Source of the DNA: Streptomyces sp. Je 1-79
GTDB lineage: Bacteria; Actinomycetota; Actinomycetes; Streptomycetales; Streptomycetaceae
Direction: 5' to 3'
DNA length: 64,000 bases
Assembly (NCBI RefSeq): GCF_025195125.1
Contig: NZ_JAMGSL010000001.1
Location: 343,072 to 407,071 of the forward strand
The notes under the pieces were generated by a model. That model did no database searches, was not told the origin of the DNA, and worked only from the letters and a program-made list of their open reading frames with translations. The translations under genes and the position numbers were made by a program. Of the stretch, positions 43,284 through 51,652 are shown piece after piece. Within the stretch, counting starts at the first letter, position 1. Each line of letters opens with the position of its first letter.

Positions 43284-44501
43284 ATGTCCCTCACGGAAAT
43301 CCCGGCTGCACGCAGGACCTGGGTCCTGGCGCAGGCCAGCCCGCTGAGCCACTGCATCACCGGCCTGATCGTCCCCGCGCTCGGCGGCACCGTGCTCGTC
43401 CAGCGAGACGCTCCCGCCTCGCTGCTCGACGGACTGGTCGTCTCCGGCCTGGACGCCCGCTCGCTCCTGCCGGTCCTCGACCCGGAGCAGGGGATCGCGC
43501 ACTGCGTACGGCCCGAGGACCTGGCCGCGGCGGCAGCGGAGCGGAGCGACGTGGCAGCGGCCCTGGTCGTCTCGCCCACGCGGTACGGCGCCGTGGCCGA
43601 CGTCCGGGCACTGGCCGACGCGGCGCATGCCTCGGGGGTACCGCTGATCGTCGACGAGAGCCGGCGCTCCCCGCTCTTCGGGCGCCACCCCGGGCTCCTG
43701 CCCGACGCCCTCGCGTACGGCGCGGACCTCTCGGTCTCCTCGGGTCCCGCTCCCGTGCTGCGGCTGGGCGACGGGCCGCACGCCGAACTGCTGCGGCCGC
43801 TCGTCGAGCGTGCCGTGGACCTGACCCGGCAGACCGGCTGCGACTCCCTCCCCGCGCGCTCGCTCGCCCGGGACTGGGACCACGTCCTCGCCTCACTGGA
43901 GACGGCCGCCGCGATCGGCGCGGGTGTCCGCAAGGAGAGCCGCTTCTCGCTCGTCGCCGACGGTTTCGGCGACGTCCCCGCGATCGCCGGCGCCGACCCG
44001 CTGAGGATCGCGGTCAACACCCGCGTCGGAGGGGTGCCGGGCCGTGAGGCACACCGTCTCCTCGACCGGGCGGGCCTGGGCCGCGCCGTCGTGGGCGCGA
44101 CCGAGACCGTGCTCACCTTGGCACTGGGCGAGGGAACCGAGCCGGACGCCGAGCGGCTTCTCGACACGCTGCACGCACTGCCGGCAGGCGCCGCGGAACC
44201 GGCGGAGCCGCTACGGCTCGCCCTCCCCGAACCCGGCCCCGGCCGGCTCACCCTCCGGGAGGCCTTCTTCGGCCACCACCGCGTCGTGGACTGCGCCGAG
44301 GCGGTGGGCATGGTCTCCGCCGCCCGGGTCACCGCCTGCCCGCCCGGCGTACCGGTGCTCCTGCCCGGTGAGGTCGTCACCGCCGAGGCGGTCGCCTTCC
44401 TCCGACTCCTGGCCCGGTCGCGAGGAGGCCGGATCCGAGGCGCCGCCGACGCGGGCGCCACGACGCTCCGGGTGGTGCAGGAGCCGACCGGTCTCTGGTG
44501 A
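43284..44501 (+). CDS. Degenerate Orn/Lys/Arg decarboxylase-family protein lacking the PLP lysine
   Basis: A 405-residue protein. The C-terminal domain is clearly of the Orn/Lys/Arg decarboxylase family: LTLREAFFGHHRVVDCAEAVGMVSA, then PPGVPVLLPGEVVTAEAVAFL. The major domain is recognisable (LVVSPTRYGAVADVRALADAAHASGVPLIVDESRRS), but Asp-Glu-Ala-His is DESR, and the position that normally reads Ser-x-His-Lys-Thr, with the PLP Lys, is DLSVSSGPAPVLRLG. The N-terminus is also shorter than usual by many residues. It is therefore probably not a decarboxylase and may have a regulatory or structural role. The reading frame is intact, so it is not an obvious pseudogene. Confidence 0.8.
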   Translation: MSLTEIPAARRTWVLAQASPLSHCITGLIVPALGGTVLVQRDAPASLLDGLVVSGLDARSLLPVLDPEQGIAHCVRPEDLAAAAAERSDVAAALVVSPTRYGAVADVRALADAAHASGVPLIVDESRRSPLFGRHPGLLPDALAYGADLSVSSGPAPVLRLGDGPHAELLRPLVERAVDLTRQTGCDSLPARSLARDWDHVLASLETAAAIGAGVRKESRFSLVADGFGDVPAIAGADPLRIAVNTRVGGVPGREAHRLLDRAGLGRAVVGATETVLTLALGEGTEPDAERLLDTLHALPAGAAEPAEPLRLALPEPGPGRLTLREAFFGHHRVVDCAEAVGMVSAARVTACPPGVPVLLPGEVVTAEAVAFLRLLARSRGGRIRGAADAGATTLRVVQEPTGLW

Positions 44502-44580
44502 GCGCCGCGGAGCGGAACGACACGCTCCGGGACGTCAAGGCTCCGTGGTCCCCCTCGCGGAGAAGGCACCGGGAATTCTG

Positions 44581-44594
44581 GTGATCCACATCAC
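44581..44594. promoter_or_regulatory. Perfect inverted repeat upstream of the MHYT gene
   Basis: GTGATCCACATCAC is a GTGAT / ATCAC inverted repeat with a four-base spacer in the 295-base gap between the decarboxylase-like and MHYT genes. It is reminiscent of a CRP-like half-site pair but with different spacing. Role unknown. Confidence 0.35.
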
Positions 44595-44796
44595 GCGCCG
44601 ACCCGCGGCGGGGTGCGCCCCAATTCCGGCGCGTCCGCATGACACGCATAGACCGTCACCGAACTCACGGGTAAGGCAGCACGCCGTACCAGCGCCCGGT
44701 GCGCATCACGTTCGGGAAACATTTCGCCGAATTCCCGCCGCCGATACGGAGTGTTAGCGTCCATCGCCGCGAAGCCGAACGGAGAACGGAGGGAAT

Positions 44797-45594
44797 GTGG
44801 CTCACCTGCACCATTTCGGGGCCGGTTGGATTTCCCCGGTCCTGGCCTACGCGATGGCCTGCGTCGGATCCGCCCTCGGACTGCGTTGTACCGTCCGGGC
44901 ATTGGCCACCCAGGGCCGCTCACGCCGCAATTGGCTGCTGACGGCATCCGCCGCCATCGGATCGGGCATCTGGACCATGCATTTCATCGCGATGCTCGGC
45001 TTCGGCGTCGCGGGATCCGCGATCCGCTACGACGTGCCGCTCACCCTCCTCAGCCTCCTCGTGGCCATGGCCGTGGTGGGCGCGGGGGTCTTCACCGTCG
45101 GCTACGGCCGCTCCCGCGCCCTCTCCCTGCCGCTCGGCGGCCTCGGGACCGGGATCGGCGTCGCCGCCATGCACTACCTCGGCATGGCGGCGCTCCGGCT
45201 GAACGGCGACGTCGGCTACGACCTGCCCCTGGTGGTCCTGTCCCTCGCCATCGCGGTCGTCGCGGCAACCGCCGCGCTCTGGGCGGCACTCGCGGTCCGG
45301 GGCGCCTCCGGTGCGGTGATCGCCTCGCTGGTCATGGGCGCCGCCGTCAGCAGCATGCACTACACCGGCATGGCCGCCGTGCGGATCACGATCGGCCCGA
45401 CCCGCGCGGTGCTCGACGGTGCCACGGCGATGGACTTCGTCTTCCCGCTCGCCGTCGTACTCGGCTCCTTCCTCTTCCTGGCCTCCGCGTTCGTCGCCCT
45501 GTCGCCGACGACGAGGCAGGCCGGCGGGTCCACCGCGGTCACCGGGGGCGCGGGGGCCGGCCTGCCGCCCGCCGCCGACCCTTCCGCCGGATGA
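44797..45594 (+). CDS. MHYT-domain integral membrane sensor protein
   Basis: A 265-residue membrane protein with seven helices. It contains the MHYT signatures as MHFIAMLGF, MHYLGMAAL and MHYTGMAAV, which are proposed to bind copper or sense gases such as O2, CO or NO near the outer membrane face. No signalling output domain is fused to it. The soluble Gly/Ala tail is short. GTG 44797 follows ACGGAGGGA. It lies 55 bases upstream of the conservon on the same strand and may be co-transcribed with it, supplying an input signal (inference). Confidence 0.9.
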   Translation: MAHLHHFGAGWISPVLAYAMACVGSALGLRCTVRALATQGRSRRNWLLTASAAIGSGIWTMHFIAMLGFGVAGSAIRYDVPLTLLSLLVAMAVVGAGVFTVGYGRSRALSLPLGGLGTGIGVAAMHYLGMAALRLNGDVGYDLPLVVLSLAIAVVAATAALWAALAVRGASGAVIASLVMGAAVSSMHYTGMAAVRITIGPTRAVLDGATAMDFVFPLAVVLGSFLFLASAFVALSPTTRQAGGSTAVTGGAGAGLPPAADPSAG

Positions 45595-45649
45595 GCGCCG
45601 CACCCGCCCCCGACCGCAACTCCCCGCTCCCGACTGCTTCGAGGAACCG

Positions 45650-48073
45650 ATGAGCGCCATGCTGGTGCCCCGCTCGATCCGGGCGAAGACCGTCTGCCTC
45701 CTGATGGTCCCCGCCGTCTCCCTGATGGCACTGTGGGCGTTCGCGACCGTCACCACGGCACGCAACGTCTCGGAACTGAACCGCTTCGAAGAGGCCAACA
45801 CCACGCTGCTGAAGCCGGTGGACTCCGTCGTCGCCGCCGTGCAGGCCGAACGCGCGGGAGCCCTGCGCCGGCTCGTCGGTTCCGCGGAACGCACGGAGTC
45901 CCAGGGCGGCCGCGAGAAGGACACCGACGCCGCCGCCACCGCGCTGCGCCGAGGCGCCCAGGAGAGCACCCTGGACGTCCAGGGCATCGACGGGGGTTTC
46001 GCGGGACGCGTCGACCGCCTCGTCGCGGAGCTCGACGGCCTGGGCGCGCTGCGCGAGCAGGCACGGCGCCCCGGCGGCGGGTGGAGGGCCGTCTACGACG
46101 CGTACGGCAGCGTGATCGACCGTGCCCTCGCGCTCCAGGGTTCCCTCGCCGCGTTGCACGACGCCGAGCACGCCTCGGCCGCCCGGGTCGTCCACGAGCT
46201 GGCCTGGGCCCGCGAGATGATCGCCCGCGAGGACGCCCTGATGGGTGCCGCGCAGGCGGCGGGCCGTATGGACCCCGCGCAGTACCAGGAGTTCGTCGGC
46301 TCGGCCCACACCGGGCGGAGGCTGCTCGCGACGGCCGTGGACGACCTGCGGCCGGTGGACGCCGCCACGTACCGGACCGTCCTGGCGGGAGCCGAGATGA
46401 GCGCCGTGCGGACCGTCGAGGACAGGCTTCTGGCCGCCGGCAGCGCGTCGGGCGCCCGGACCGTGACCGAGGCCGCCCGCTGGCAGGAGCCGGCCGGCGC
46501 GGTCCTTCAGCAGCTGGGCGCGGCGCAGACGGAGGCGAGCACGGCCTCGGCGGAGAGCGCCGACCCGCTCTCGTCCGCCGTCCTCGGCGGCTCCGGGATC
46601 GCCGTCGCGCTCGGACTCGTCGGCGTACTGCTCTCGCTCCTCATCTCGGTACGGATCGGCCGGGGCCTCGTCGGCGAGCTCACGGACCTGCGCGACGGCG
46701 CCCTCACGCTCGCCGAACGCGAACTCCCCGAGACCATCCGGCGGTTGCACGCGGGCGACACCGTCGACCTGGCCACCGTGGCGCCGCCGCGCGACCACCG
46801 CGACGACGAGATCGGCCAGGTCGGCGCGGCGCTCGCCGCCGTCCACCGGGCCGCGGTCGAGTCGGCGGCGGAACGAGCCCAGGTGCTCCACGGAATCTCC
46901 GGCGTCTATGTGAACCTGGCCCGCCGCAGCCAGGCACTCCTCCACCGCCAGCTCACCCTGCTGGACACCATGGAGCGCCGCAACGAGGACCCGGTGGAGC
47001 TGGAGGACCTCTTCAGGCTGGATCACCTGACGACCCGTATGCGCCGGCACGCCGAGAGCCTGATCATCCTCGCGGGTGCCGCGCCGGGCCGCGGCTGGCG
47101 GCGCCCCGTCGGCCTGATGGACGTGGTCAGGGCCGCCGTCGCCGAGGTCGAGGACTTCGGCCGGGTGGAGGTCCACGACATCCCCGGCGTACGGCTGCAC
47201 GGCGCGGCGGTCGCCGACCTCACGCACCTCGTCGCCGAACTCGTCGAGAACGCCACCGCCTTCTCGCCGCCCCACACCAAGGTCGAGGTGCGAGGCCAGC
47301 GGGTGGGGTCCGGGGTCGTGCTGGAGATCGAGGACCGGGGCCTCGGCATGAGCGCCGAGGGGTTCGCCGAGGCGAACGACCGGATCGAGGACTCGGGCCG
47401 TATCGACCTGCTCGACAGCGGACAGCTCGGCCTCTTCGTGGTGAACCGCCTCGCGCACCGGTTGGACGCACGTGTGGGGCTGCGGCCTTCGGTGTACGGC
47501 GGCGTCGTCGCCGTGGTCCTGCTGCCGACGGCCCTCCTCGGCGAGGCCGCGCGGGAGACGCACCAGGACGAGCCCGCCACCGGCACCGGACTGCCCCACC
47601 GTCGCCCGGGGCGGCACGCCGCCCGCCCGCACGCCGTCCGCGACGCGCCGCCGGCGGACGAGAGGGCGACGCCCCCAGCGCCCCCGCACCCCCCAGCGCC
47701 CCCGCACCCCCCAGCGCCCCCGCACCCCGCAGTGCCTCCCCGCCCCCCAGCGCCCGCGCAACGCGTGGAACCCGTGGAGACCGTGGTCCCCGCCGCGCCG
47801 TGGCAACCCTCCCTCGGCGACCCGCCCTCCGGGGCGCCGTCCGGCGACAAGGCCCCCTTGCCGCGCCGCGCACGCCGCCGCGACCTGGAGGCAGAGGACA
47901 TCCGGGAGACGTACGAACCGCCGAGGGACCCAGGTCCCCGCCGCTCGCCGGAGCAGGCGCGCGCCACCATGGCGTCGTTCCGCGCCGGCTGGGCCCGCGG
48001 CACCGTGGACCGCCCGGCGCCGCCGGGACCGGCCGACGAGGACAAGCCAGAACGTGAAGGAGAGAGCCGATGA
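45650..48073 (+). CDS. cvnA: Conservon sensor kinase-like protein CvnA (nitrate/nitrite-sensing domain, HATPase)
   Basis: An 807-residue membrane protein. Helix 1 is at about 13-33, an extracytoplasmic NIT-type helical sensor runs about 40-300, helix 2 is at about 306-330, and a HAMP-like stretch follows. A HATPase_c domain spans about 500-640 with HLVAELVENATAFSPP, EIEDRGLGM and GQLGLFVVNRLAHRL. The C-terminal 180 residues are Pro-rich and charged, including an APPHPP repeat encoded by an 18-base tandem repeat at 47672-47743. No classical phospho-acceptor HisKA is apparent, as in other CvnA proteins. The stop overlaps cvnB. Confidence 0.92.
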   Translation: MSAMLVPRSIRAKTVCLLMVPAVSLMALWAFATVTTARNVSELNRFEEANTTLLKPVDSVVAAVQAERAGALRRLVGSAERTESQGGREKDTDAAATALRRGAQESTLDVQGIDGGFAGRVDRLVAELDGLGALREQARRPGGGWRAVYDAYGSVIDRALALQGSLAALHDAEHASAARVVHELAWAREMIAREDALMGAAQAAGRMDPAQYQEFVGSAHTGRRLLATAVDDLRPVDAATYRTVLAGAEMSAVRTVEDRLLAAGSASGARTVTEAARWQEPAGAVLQQLGAAQTEASTASAESADPLSSAVLGGSGIAVALGLVGVLLSLLISVRIGRGLVGELTDLRDGALTLAERELPETIRRLHAGDTVDLATVAPPRDHRDDEIGQVGAALAAVHRAAVESAAERAQVLHGISGVYVNLARRSQALLHRQLTLLDTMERRNEDPVELEDLFRLDHLTTRMRRHAESLIILAGAAPGRGWRRPVGLMDVVRAAVAEVEDFGRVEVHDIPGVRLHGAAVADLTHLVAELVENATAFSPPHTKVEVRGQRVGSGVVLEIEDRGLGMSAEGFAEANDRIEDSGRIDLLDSGQLGLFVVNRLAHRLDARVGLRPSVYGGVVAVVLLPTALLGEAARETHQDEPATGTGLPHRRPGRHAARPHAVRDAPPADERATPPAPPHPPAPPHPPAPPHPAVPPRPPAPAQRVEPVETVVPAAPWQPSLGDPPSGAPSGDKAPLPRRARRRDLEAEDIRETYEPPRDPGPRRSPEQARATMASFRAGWARGTVDRPAPPGPADEDKPEREGESR
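47672..47743 (+). repeat. 18-base tandem repeat inside cvnA
   Basis: Three exact copies of CCCCCAGCGCCCCCGCAC (47672-47725) are followed by a degenerate fourth. It encodes the Pro-Ala-His-rich linker of CvnA. Copy number could vary between strains without shifting the frame. Confidence 0.85.
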
Positions 48074-48504
48074 ACGGCAACGGCAATCTGTACCGGTCAG
48101 GTGACCTCGGCTGGCTGTTGGAGGAACTGGTCGCCCATGTGCCGGAGATCAGACATGTGATCGTGCTCTCCGGCGACGGGCTCCCGGTCGGTACGTCGGC
48201 CCGGCTGACCCGGGACGACGCCGAACGGTTCGCCGCCATCGCCTCCGGCTTCCACAGCCTCGCCAAGGGAACCGGCCGTCATTTCGGCGCCGGGGGAGTC
48301 ATCCAGACCCTGGTCGAGCTGGAGGACGGTTTCCTCTTCGTCGTCGCCGCGGGCGAGGGCTCGTGCCTCGCGGTGTTCAGCGAGGCGAGCGCGGATGTGG
48401 GCCTCGTGGCCTACGAGATGGCCCGGCTGGTGAAGCGGGTCGGCGCCCATCTCGGCACACCGGTACGCGGGGGAGCGCCCGCCGTGTCACGCGTCGATGA
48501 GTGA
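48070..48504 (+). CDS. cvnB: Conservon roadblock/LC7 protein CvnB
   Basis: A 144-residue roadblock/LC7-fold protein: GDLGWLLEELVAHVPEIRHVIVLSGDGLPVG, then DAERFAAIASGFHSLAKG and VELEDGFLFVVAAGEGSCLAVFS. In conservons such proteins act as adaptors or GTPase-activating-like partners for the GTPase CvnD. ATG 48070 overlaps the cvnA stop and its end overlaps cvnC. Confidence 0.94.
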   Translation: MNGNGNLYRSGDLGWLLEELVAHVPEIRHVIVLSGDGLPVGTSARLTRDDAERFAAIASGFHSLAKGTGRHFGAGGVIQTLVELEDGFLFVVAAGEGSCLAVFSEASADVGLVAYEMARLVKRVGAHLGTPVRGGAPAVSRVDE

Positions 48505-48874
48505 GGACGGCCGACGCTGGTACGACGACGAGGCCGGGCCGTTGGTGCGCCTCTACGCGATGACCTCGGGCCGTGCGCGGCCCGCCGGCGGTGAGCCGTT
48601 CGATCTGATGACCCTCGTCCACGGCTGCCGTCCGCCGGAGCGCGCACCGCTGCTCTCGCCGGAGGAGGCGCTGCTCCACCGGCTGTGCACGGCGCGACCG
48701 CACCCCGTGGCCGACATGGCCTCCGACGCGGGGCTGCCGCTCGCCGTCGCACGGGTGCTGCTCGGGAACCTGCTGCAGGCCGGTCTCATCCGCGTCACCC
48801 CGCCCGTCCCTCCCGCCCAACTCCCCGACCCGCGCATCCTCAAGAGAGTGATCGATGGACTCCGAGCCCTCTGA
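48497..48874 (+). CDS. cvnC: Conservon DUF742 protein CvnC
   Basis: A 125-residue DUF742 protein. Typical features are RLYAMTSGRARP, PFDLMTLV, SPEEALLHRLC, PHPVADMASDAGLPLAVARVLLGNLLQAGLI and the ILKRVIDGLRAL end. The middle looks like a winged helix, and DUF742 proteins bind partner proteins or DNA. It overlaps cvnB by eight bases and cvnD by twenty, so the block is translationally coupled. Confidence 0.94.
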   Translation: MSEDGRRWYDDEAGPLVRLYAMTSGRARPAGGEPFDLMTLVHGCRPPERAPLLSPEEALLHRLCTARPHPVADMASDAGLPLAVARVLLGNLLQAGLIRVTPPVPPAQLPDPRILKRVIDGLRAL

Positions 48875-49418
48875 CGTCCCCTTCGTCGCCCTGAAGATCC
48901 TCGTCGCCGGCGGATTCGGGGTCGGCAAGACCACCCTGATCGGATCGGTCAGCGAGATACGGCCACTGAACACCGAGGAGATCCTGACCGAGGCCGGCCG
49001 TCCGACGGACAGCCTGGACGGCGTCGCGGAGAAGCGCACGACGACCGTGGCCCTGGACTTCGGACGCATCACGCTCTCCGACGACCTGGCCCTCTACCTC
49101 TTCGGCACGCCGGGGCAGAACCGCTTCTGGTTCCTGTGGGACGAACTCGCCCGGGGCGCCCTGGGCGCGGTGGTCCTCGCGGACACGCGCCGACTGGTGG
49201 ACTCCTTCCCCGCGATCGACTACTTCGAGCGCCGTCGCCTGCCCTTCGTCGTCGCGGTCAACTGCTTCGACGGAGCCCGGGACTACAGCGCGCGGGAGGT
49301 CGCGGACGCGCTCGACCTGGACCCGGGAACACCGGTGGTCCTGTGCGACGCGCGGGAACGGGAGTCGGGCAAGGAAGTCCTCATCTCCCTGGTCCAGCTG
49401 GCCGGCGGGCAGGGCTGA
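48855..49418 (+). CDS. cvnD: Conservon GTP-binding protein CvnD
   Basis: A 187-residue small GTPase. The P-loop is GGFGVGKTTL at 19-28, the switch-2 element is LYLFGTPGQNRF, and the base-recognition region is VVAVNCFDGAR with Asn-x-x-Asp character. RTTTVALDFGRI precedes switch 2. It is the signalling GTPase of the CvnABCD membrane complex, whose roles in Streptomyces include control of development and antibiotic production. The TGA overlaps the ATG of an AraC gene. Confidence 0.94.
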   Translation: MDSEPSDVPFVALKILVAGGFGVGKTTLIGSVSEIRPLNTEEILTEAGRPTDSLDGVAEKRTTTVALDFGRITLSDDLALYLFGTPGQNRFWFLWDELARGALGAVVLADTRRLVDSFPAIDYFERRRLPFVVAVNCFDGARDYSAREVADALDLDPGTPVVLCDARERESGKEVLISLVQLAGGQG

Positions 49419-50191
49419 TGGGACGGTCCTGTGGGCTACGGCTCGACGAGCCGCCGCGGGTGCTCAGTCTCGGGGTCGGGGTCCACGGCACGACGAGTCC
49501 GGTCGACGTGTTCCGGCTTCCGGACCTGTGGCAGCTGCACCTCTACCGGTACACCGCCGAACTCGTCGTCGACGGCGTGCTCCACGTCATCCGGCCGGGG
49601 TACGTGAGTCTGGTGCCGCCGGGGGCGGAGGTGCGTTACCGCTACCGCGGGCGGTCCGAGCATCTGTACGCGCACCTGAGCCTCTCCGGTACGGGGGAGG
49701 CGGTCACCGTGCCCGTCGTCCAGGACGCGGGTGCGCGGACCCCGGTCCTCTCGGAGCTGCTGCTGCGGGCGATCGCGGTGGCTCCGCGTGCTCCGCGCAG
49801 GGCGGACGCGGAGGTCTGGACAGCGTTGTGGGAGGTGGCCGAACTGGCCGAGCCGGTGGGGCGCGAGAGCGGTCCGCACGCCTCGCTCGCCGCCGCCGTC
49901 GCGTACATCGAGTCGCATCTCGCGGAGCGGCTCCTCGTCCCCGAGGTGGCGCAGGCCGCGGGTGTGTCGCACAACCATCTGCTGCGGCTCTTCCGCGCCG
50001 AGACCGGCACCACCGTCGTGGCGTACATCCGTCAGCGGCGTATGGAGCGGGCACGGCACCTGCTCCGCGCGTCGACCCTGTCGATTCCCGCGGTGGCGGC
50101 GGCGGTCGGGATCGACGATCTGCAGGCGTTCAACAAGGCGTGCCGGCGCGAACTGGGCGTGTCTCCACGCGCGGTGCGCGCCGGTGGGTGA
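49418..50191 (+). CDS. AraC-family transcriptional regulator coupled to the conservon
   Basis: A 257-residue regulator. The N-terminal about 100 residues form a cupin-like sensor (DLWQLHLYRYTAELVVDGV, HVIRPGYVSLVPPGAEVRYRY). The C-terminal two helix-turn-helix motifs are ESHLAERLLVPEVAQAAGVSHNHLLRLFRAETG and STLSIPAVAAAVGIDDLQAFNKACRRELGVSPRAV. Its ATG lies on the cvnD stop (TGATG), so it is probably expressed with the conservon. It is convergent with the GH29 gene just downstream. AraC regulators of this size often sense sugars, so GH29 is a candidate target. Confidence 0.9.
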   Translation: MGRSCGLRLDEPPRVLSLGVGVHGTTSPVDVFRLPDLWQLHLYRYTAELVVDGVLHVIRPGYVSLVPPGAEVRYRYRGRSEHLYAHLSLSGTGEAVTVPVVQDAGARTPVLSELLLRAIAVAPRAPRRADAEVWTALWEVAELAEPVGRESGPHASLAAAVAYIESHLAERLLVPEVAQAAGVSHNHLLRLFRAETGTTVVAYIRQRRMERARHLLRASTLSIPAVAAAVGIDDLQAFNKACRRELGVSPRAVRAGG

Positions 50192-50192
50192 G

Positions 50193-50222
50193 CGAACCGG
50201 GCGGGCCCCGGCGGGGCCGGTT
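50193..50222. terminator. Probable bidirectional terminator between AraC and GH29
   Basis: GGCCCC and GGGGCC pair across a three-base loop, flanked by GAACC and GGTTC that extend the stem after a bulge. It lies in the 53-base gap between convergent genes. Confidence 0.6.
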
Positions 50223-50244
50223 CCCTCCGGGGCCCGCGGCGGGC

Positions 50245-51516
50245 TCAGCTCCGGCCCGTGCCCCGGTAGAGGTCGAGCTCACCGTCGAGTTCGACGGCCA
50301 GCACGGTCGCGGACTCGTCGACGTCCGCCCCTTCCGGAGCGTCGATCCACAGCACTCCCGGAACGTCGTGGAGTCCGCCGGTCACCCGGTGGGCCAGCTC
50401 GGCGCCGGTGCCGAGCACGGTCACCCGCTCCACCTTGTTGCGCAGACCGCGCAGGGAGACCGCTTCGCGCGGGGCGTCGAAGCAGACCAGATAGAGGGTG
50501 CGCCGGTCGGCGGAGAGCGTGCTGGGGCCGTAGTGGTGACCGGCCGGCAGCCCGGCCACCGTCCCGTACACCGCCCGCTCGTGGAGCCCGATCCAGGCCC
50601 CGAGTCCCTCCAGCCGCTCGGCCTGCTCCGCCGGGATCGTGCCGTCCTCCTTGGGGCCGACGGCCAGCAGCAGATTGCCCCCCATGCCGATGGTCTCCGT
50701 GAAGTAGCGCACCAGCTGGCGAACCGACTTCTGGTTGTGGTCCTGGTGCTGGTAGCCCCAGGAGTCGTTCATGGTCAGGCAGAGCTCCCACGGCCCGTCC
50801 GGCGGCAGGAGCGGCACGCCCTGCTCCGGCGTGGCGTAGTCGCCGTGGCTGAGCATGCGCGCGTTGAGGACCGTCTCGGGATTTCCGGCGAGGATCCGCT
50901 CGGCGAGCGCCGCCATGCCCCACTGCTCCTCGCTGCGTTCCCACTCGCCGTCGAACCACAGCAGATCGGGGCGGAAACGGGAGACCAGCTCACCGACCTG
51001 GGCGTCCCGGTAGGCGACGAAGCGCGCCCATGCCTCCGGGTCCTCGACCCCGTGCTTCGGGGCGACGAGAGGATGGGTGGTCACGTCCTCGTTCGGCGGC
51101 TCGGGGTGCACCACGCTCGCGTAGTCCGGGTGGTTCCAGTCCGAATGCGAGTAGTACAGGCCGACCTTGAGGCCCTTCTCGCGCAGCGCCTCGGCGTACC
51201 CGGCCACGAGGTCGCGCCCGGCGGGCGAGTGCCGTACGACGTTCAGATCGCCGTGTTCGGTGTCCCACAGGGCCACGCCGTCGTGGTGGCGCGCGGTCAG
51301 CACGGCGTACCGGGCGCCCGCGCGGGCGAAGAGCTCCGCCCAGGCCTTCGGCTCGTACGCGGAGGCCGTGAAGCCGTCCAGCTGCCGCATGTACTGCTCG
51401 TGCGGCACCCGCCCGCTGTAGAACGACCAGGACTCGGGGACGCCGTCGACCGCGTAGATGCCGTAGTGGAGAAAGATGCCCAACTTGGCATCGGGGAACC
51501 AGGGTTGCATGGGCAT
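50245..51516 (-). CDS. Cytoplasmic alpha-L-fucosidase, GH29 (copy 2)
   Basis: A 423-residue GH29 enzyme without signal peptide, closely similar in layout to the one at 30323: QPWFPDAKLGIFLHYGIYAV, YAVLTARHHDGVALWDT, LYYSHSDWNHPDY and nucleophile Asp189 in PDLLWFDGEWE. In HWGIYAV of copy 1 the Trp is Tyr here. The middle segment (about 135-170) differs most between the two copies, suggesting different aglycone preference. ATG 51516 follows GAGGA on the minus strand. It lies downstream of the FadR-type gene on the same strand, with a 136-base gap holding a hairpin. Confidence 0.9.
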   Translation of the reverse strand: MPMQPWFPDAKLGIFLHYGIYAVDGVPESWSFYSGRVPHEQYMRQLDGFTASAYEPKAWAELFARAGARYAVLTARHHDGVALWDTEHGDLNVVRHSPAGRDLVAGYAEALREKGLKVGLYYSHSDWNHPDYASVVHPEPPNEDVTTHPLVAPKHGVEDPEAWARFVAYRDAQVGELVSRFRPDLLWFDGEWERSEEQWGMAALAERILAGNPETVLNARMLSHGDYATPEQGVPLLPPDGPWELCLTMNDSWGYQHQDHNQKSVRQLVRYFTETIGMGGNLLLAVGPKEDGTIPAEQAERLEGLGAWIGLHERAVYGTVAGLPAGHHYGPSTLSADRRTLYLVCFDAPREAVSLRGLRNKVERVTVLGTGAELAHRVTGGLHDVPGVLWIDAPEGADVDESATVLAVELDGELDLYRGTGRS

Positions 51517-51549
51517 GGGATCAGTCCTCGGTGAAGGTGGCAGCGGAGG

Positions 51550-51570
51550 GGTGCGGGCTTTCCCCGCACC
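51550..51570. terminator. Short stem-loop in the leader of GH29 copy 2
   Basis: GGTGCGGG (51550-51557) pairs with CCCGCACC (51563-51570) across a five-base loop. It may end transcription from the FadR gene or act in the GH29 leader. Confidence 0.4.
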
Positions 51571-51652
51571 GTTCACGCTAGGCCGGGCCGACGGTCCCGC
51601 GCGTGGGCTCCACTCACCCTCACTGGTCTGTTTTCACCAGCCGTCGGGGCGC

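Noticed and set aside
43284..44501. Functional lysine/ornithine/arginine decarboxylase
   Set aside because: The PLP-binding lysine motif is missing and the N-terminus is short.
47672..47743. CRISPR or regulatory repeat
   Set aside because: An in-frame 18-base coding repeat of the CvnA Pro-rich linker explains it.
45539..47806. 755-residue minus-strand frame opposite cvnA
   Set aside because: Shadow frame without domains, starting in the Pro-rich repeat of cvnA.
51622..51640. Third FadR operator (TGGTCTG...CACCAG) before GH29 copy 2
   Set aside because: The arms match only in part and the spacing is longer than in the perfect site; not strong enough to list.
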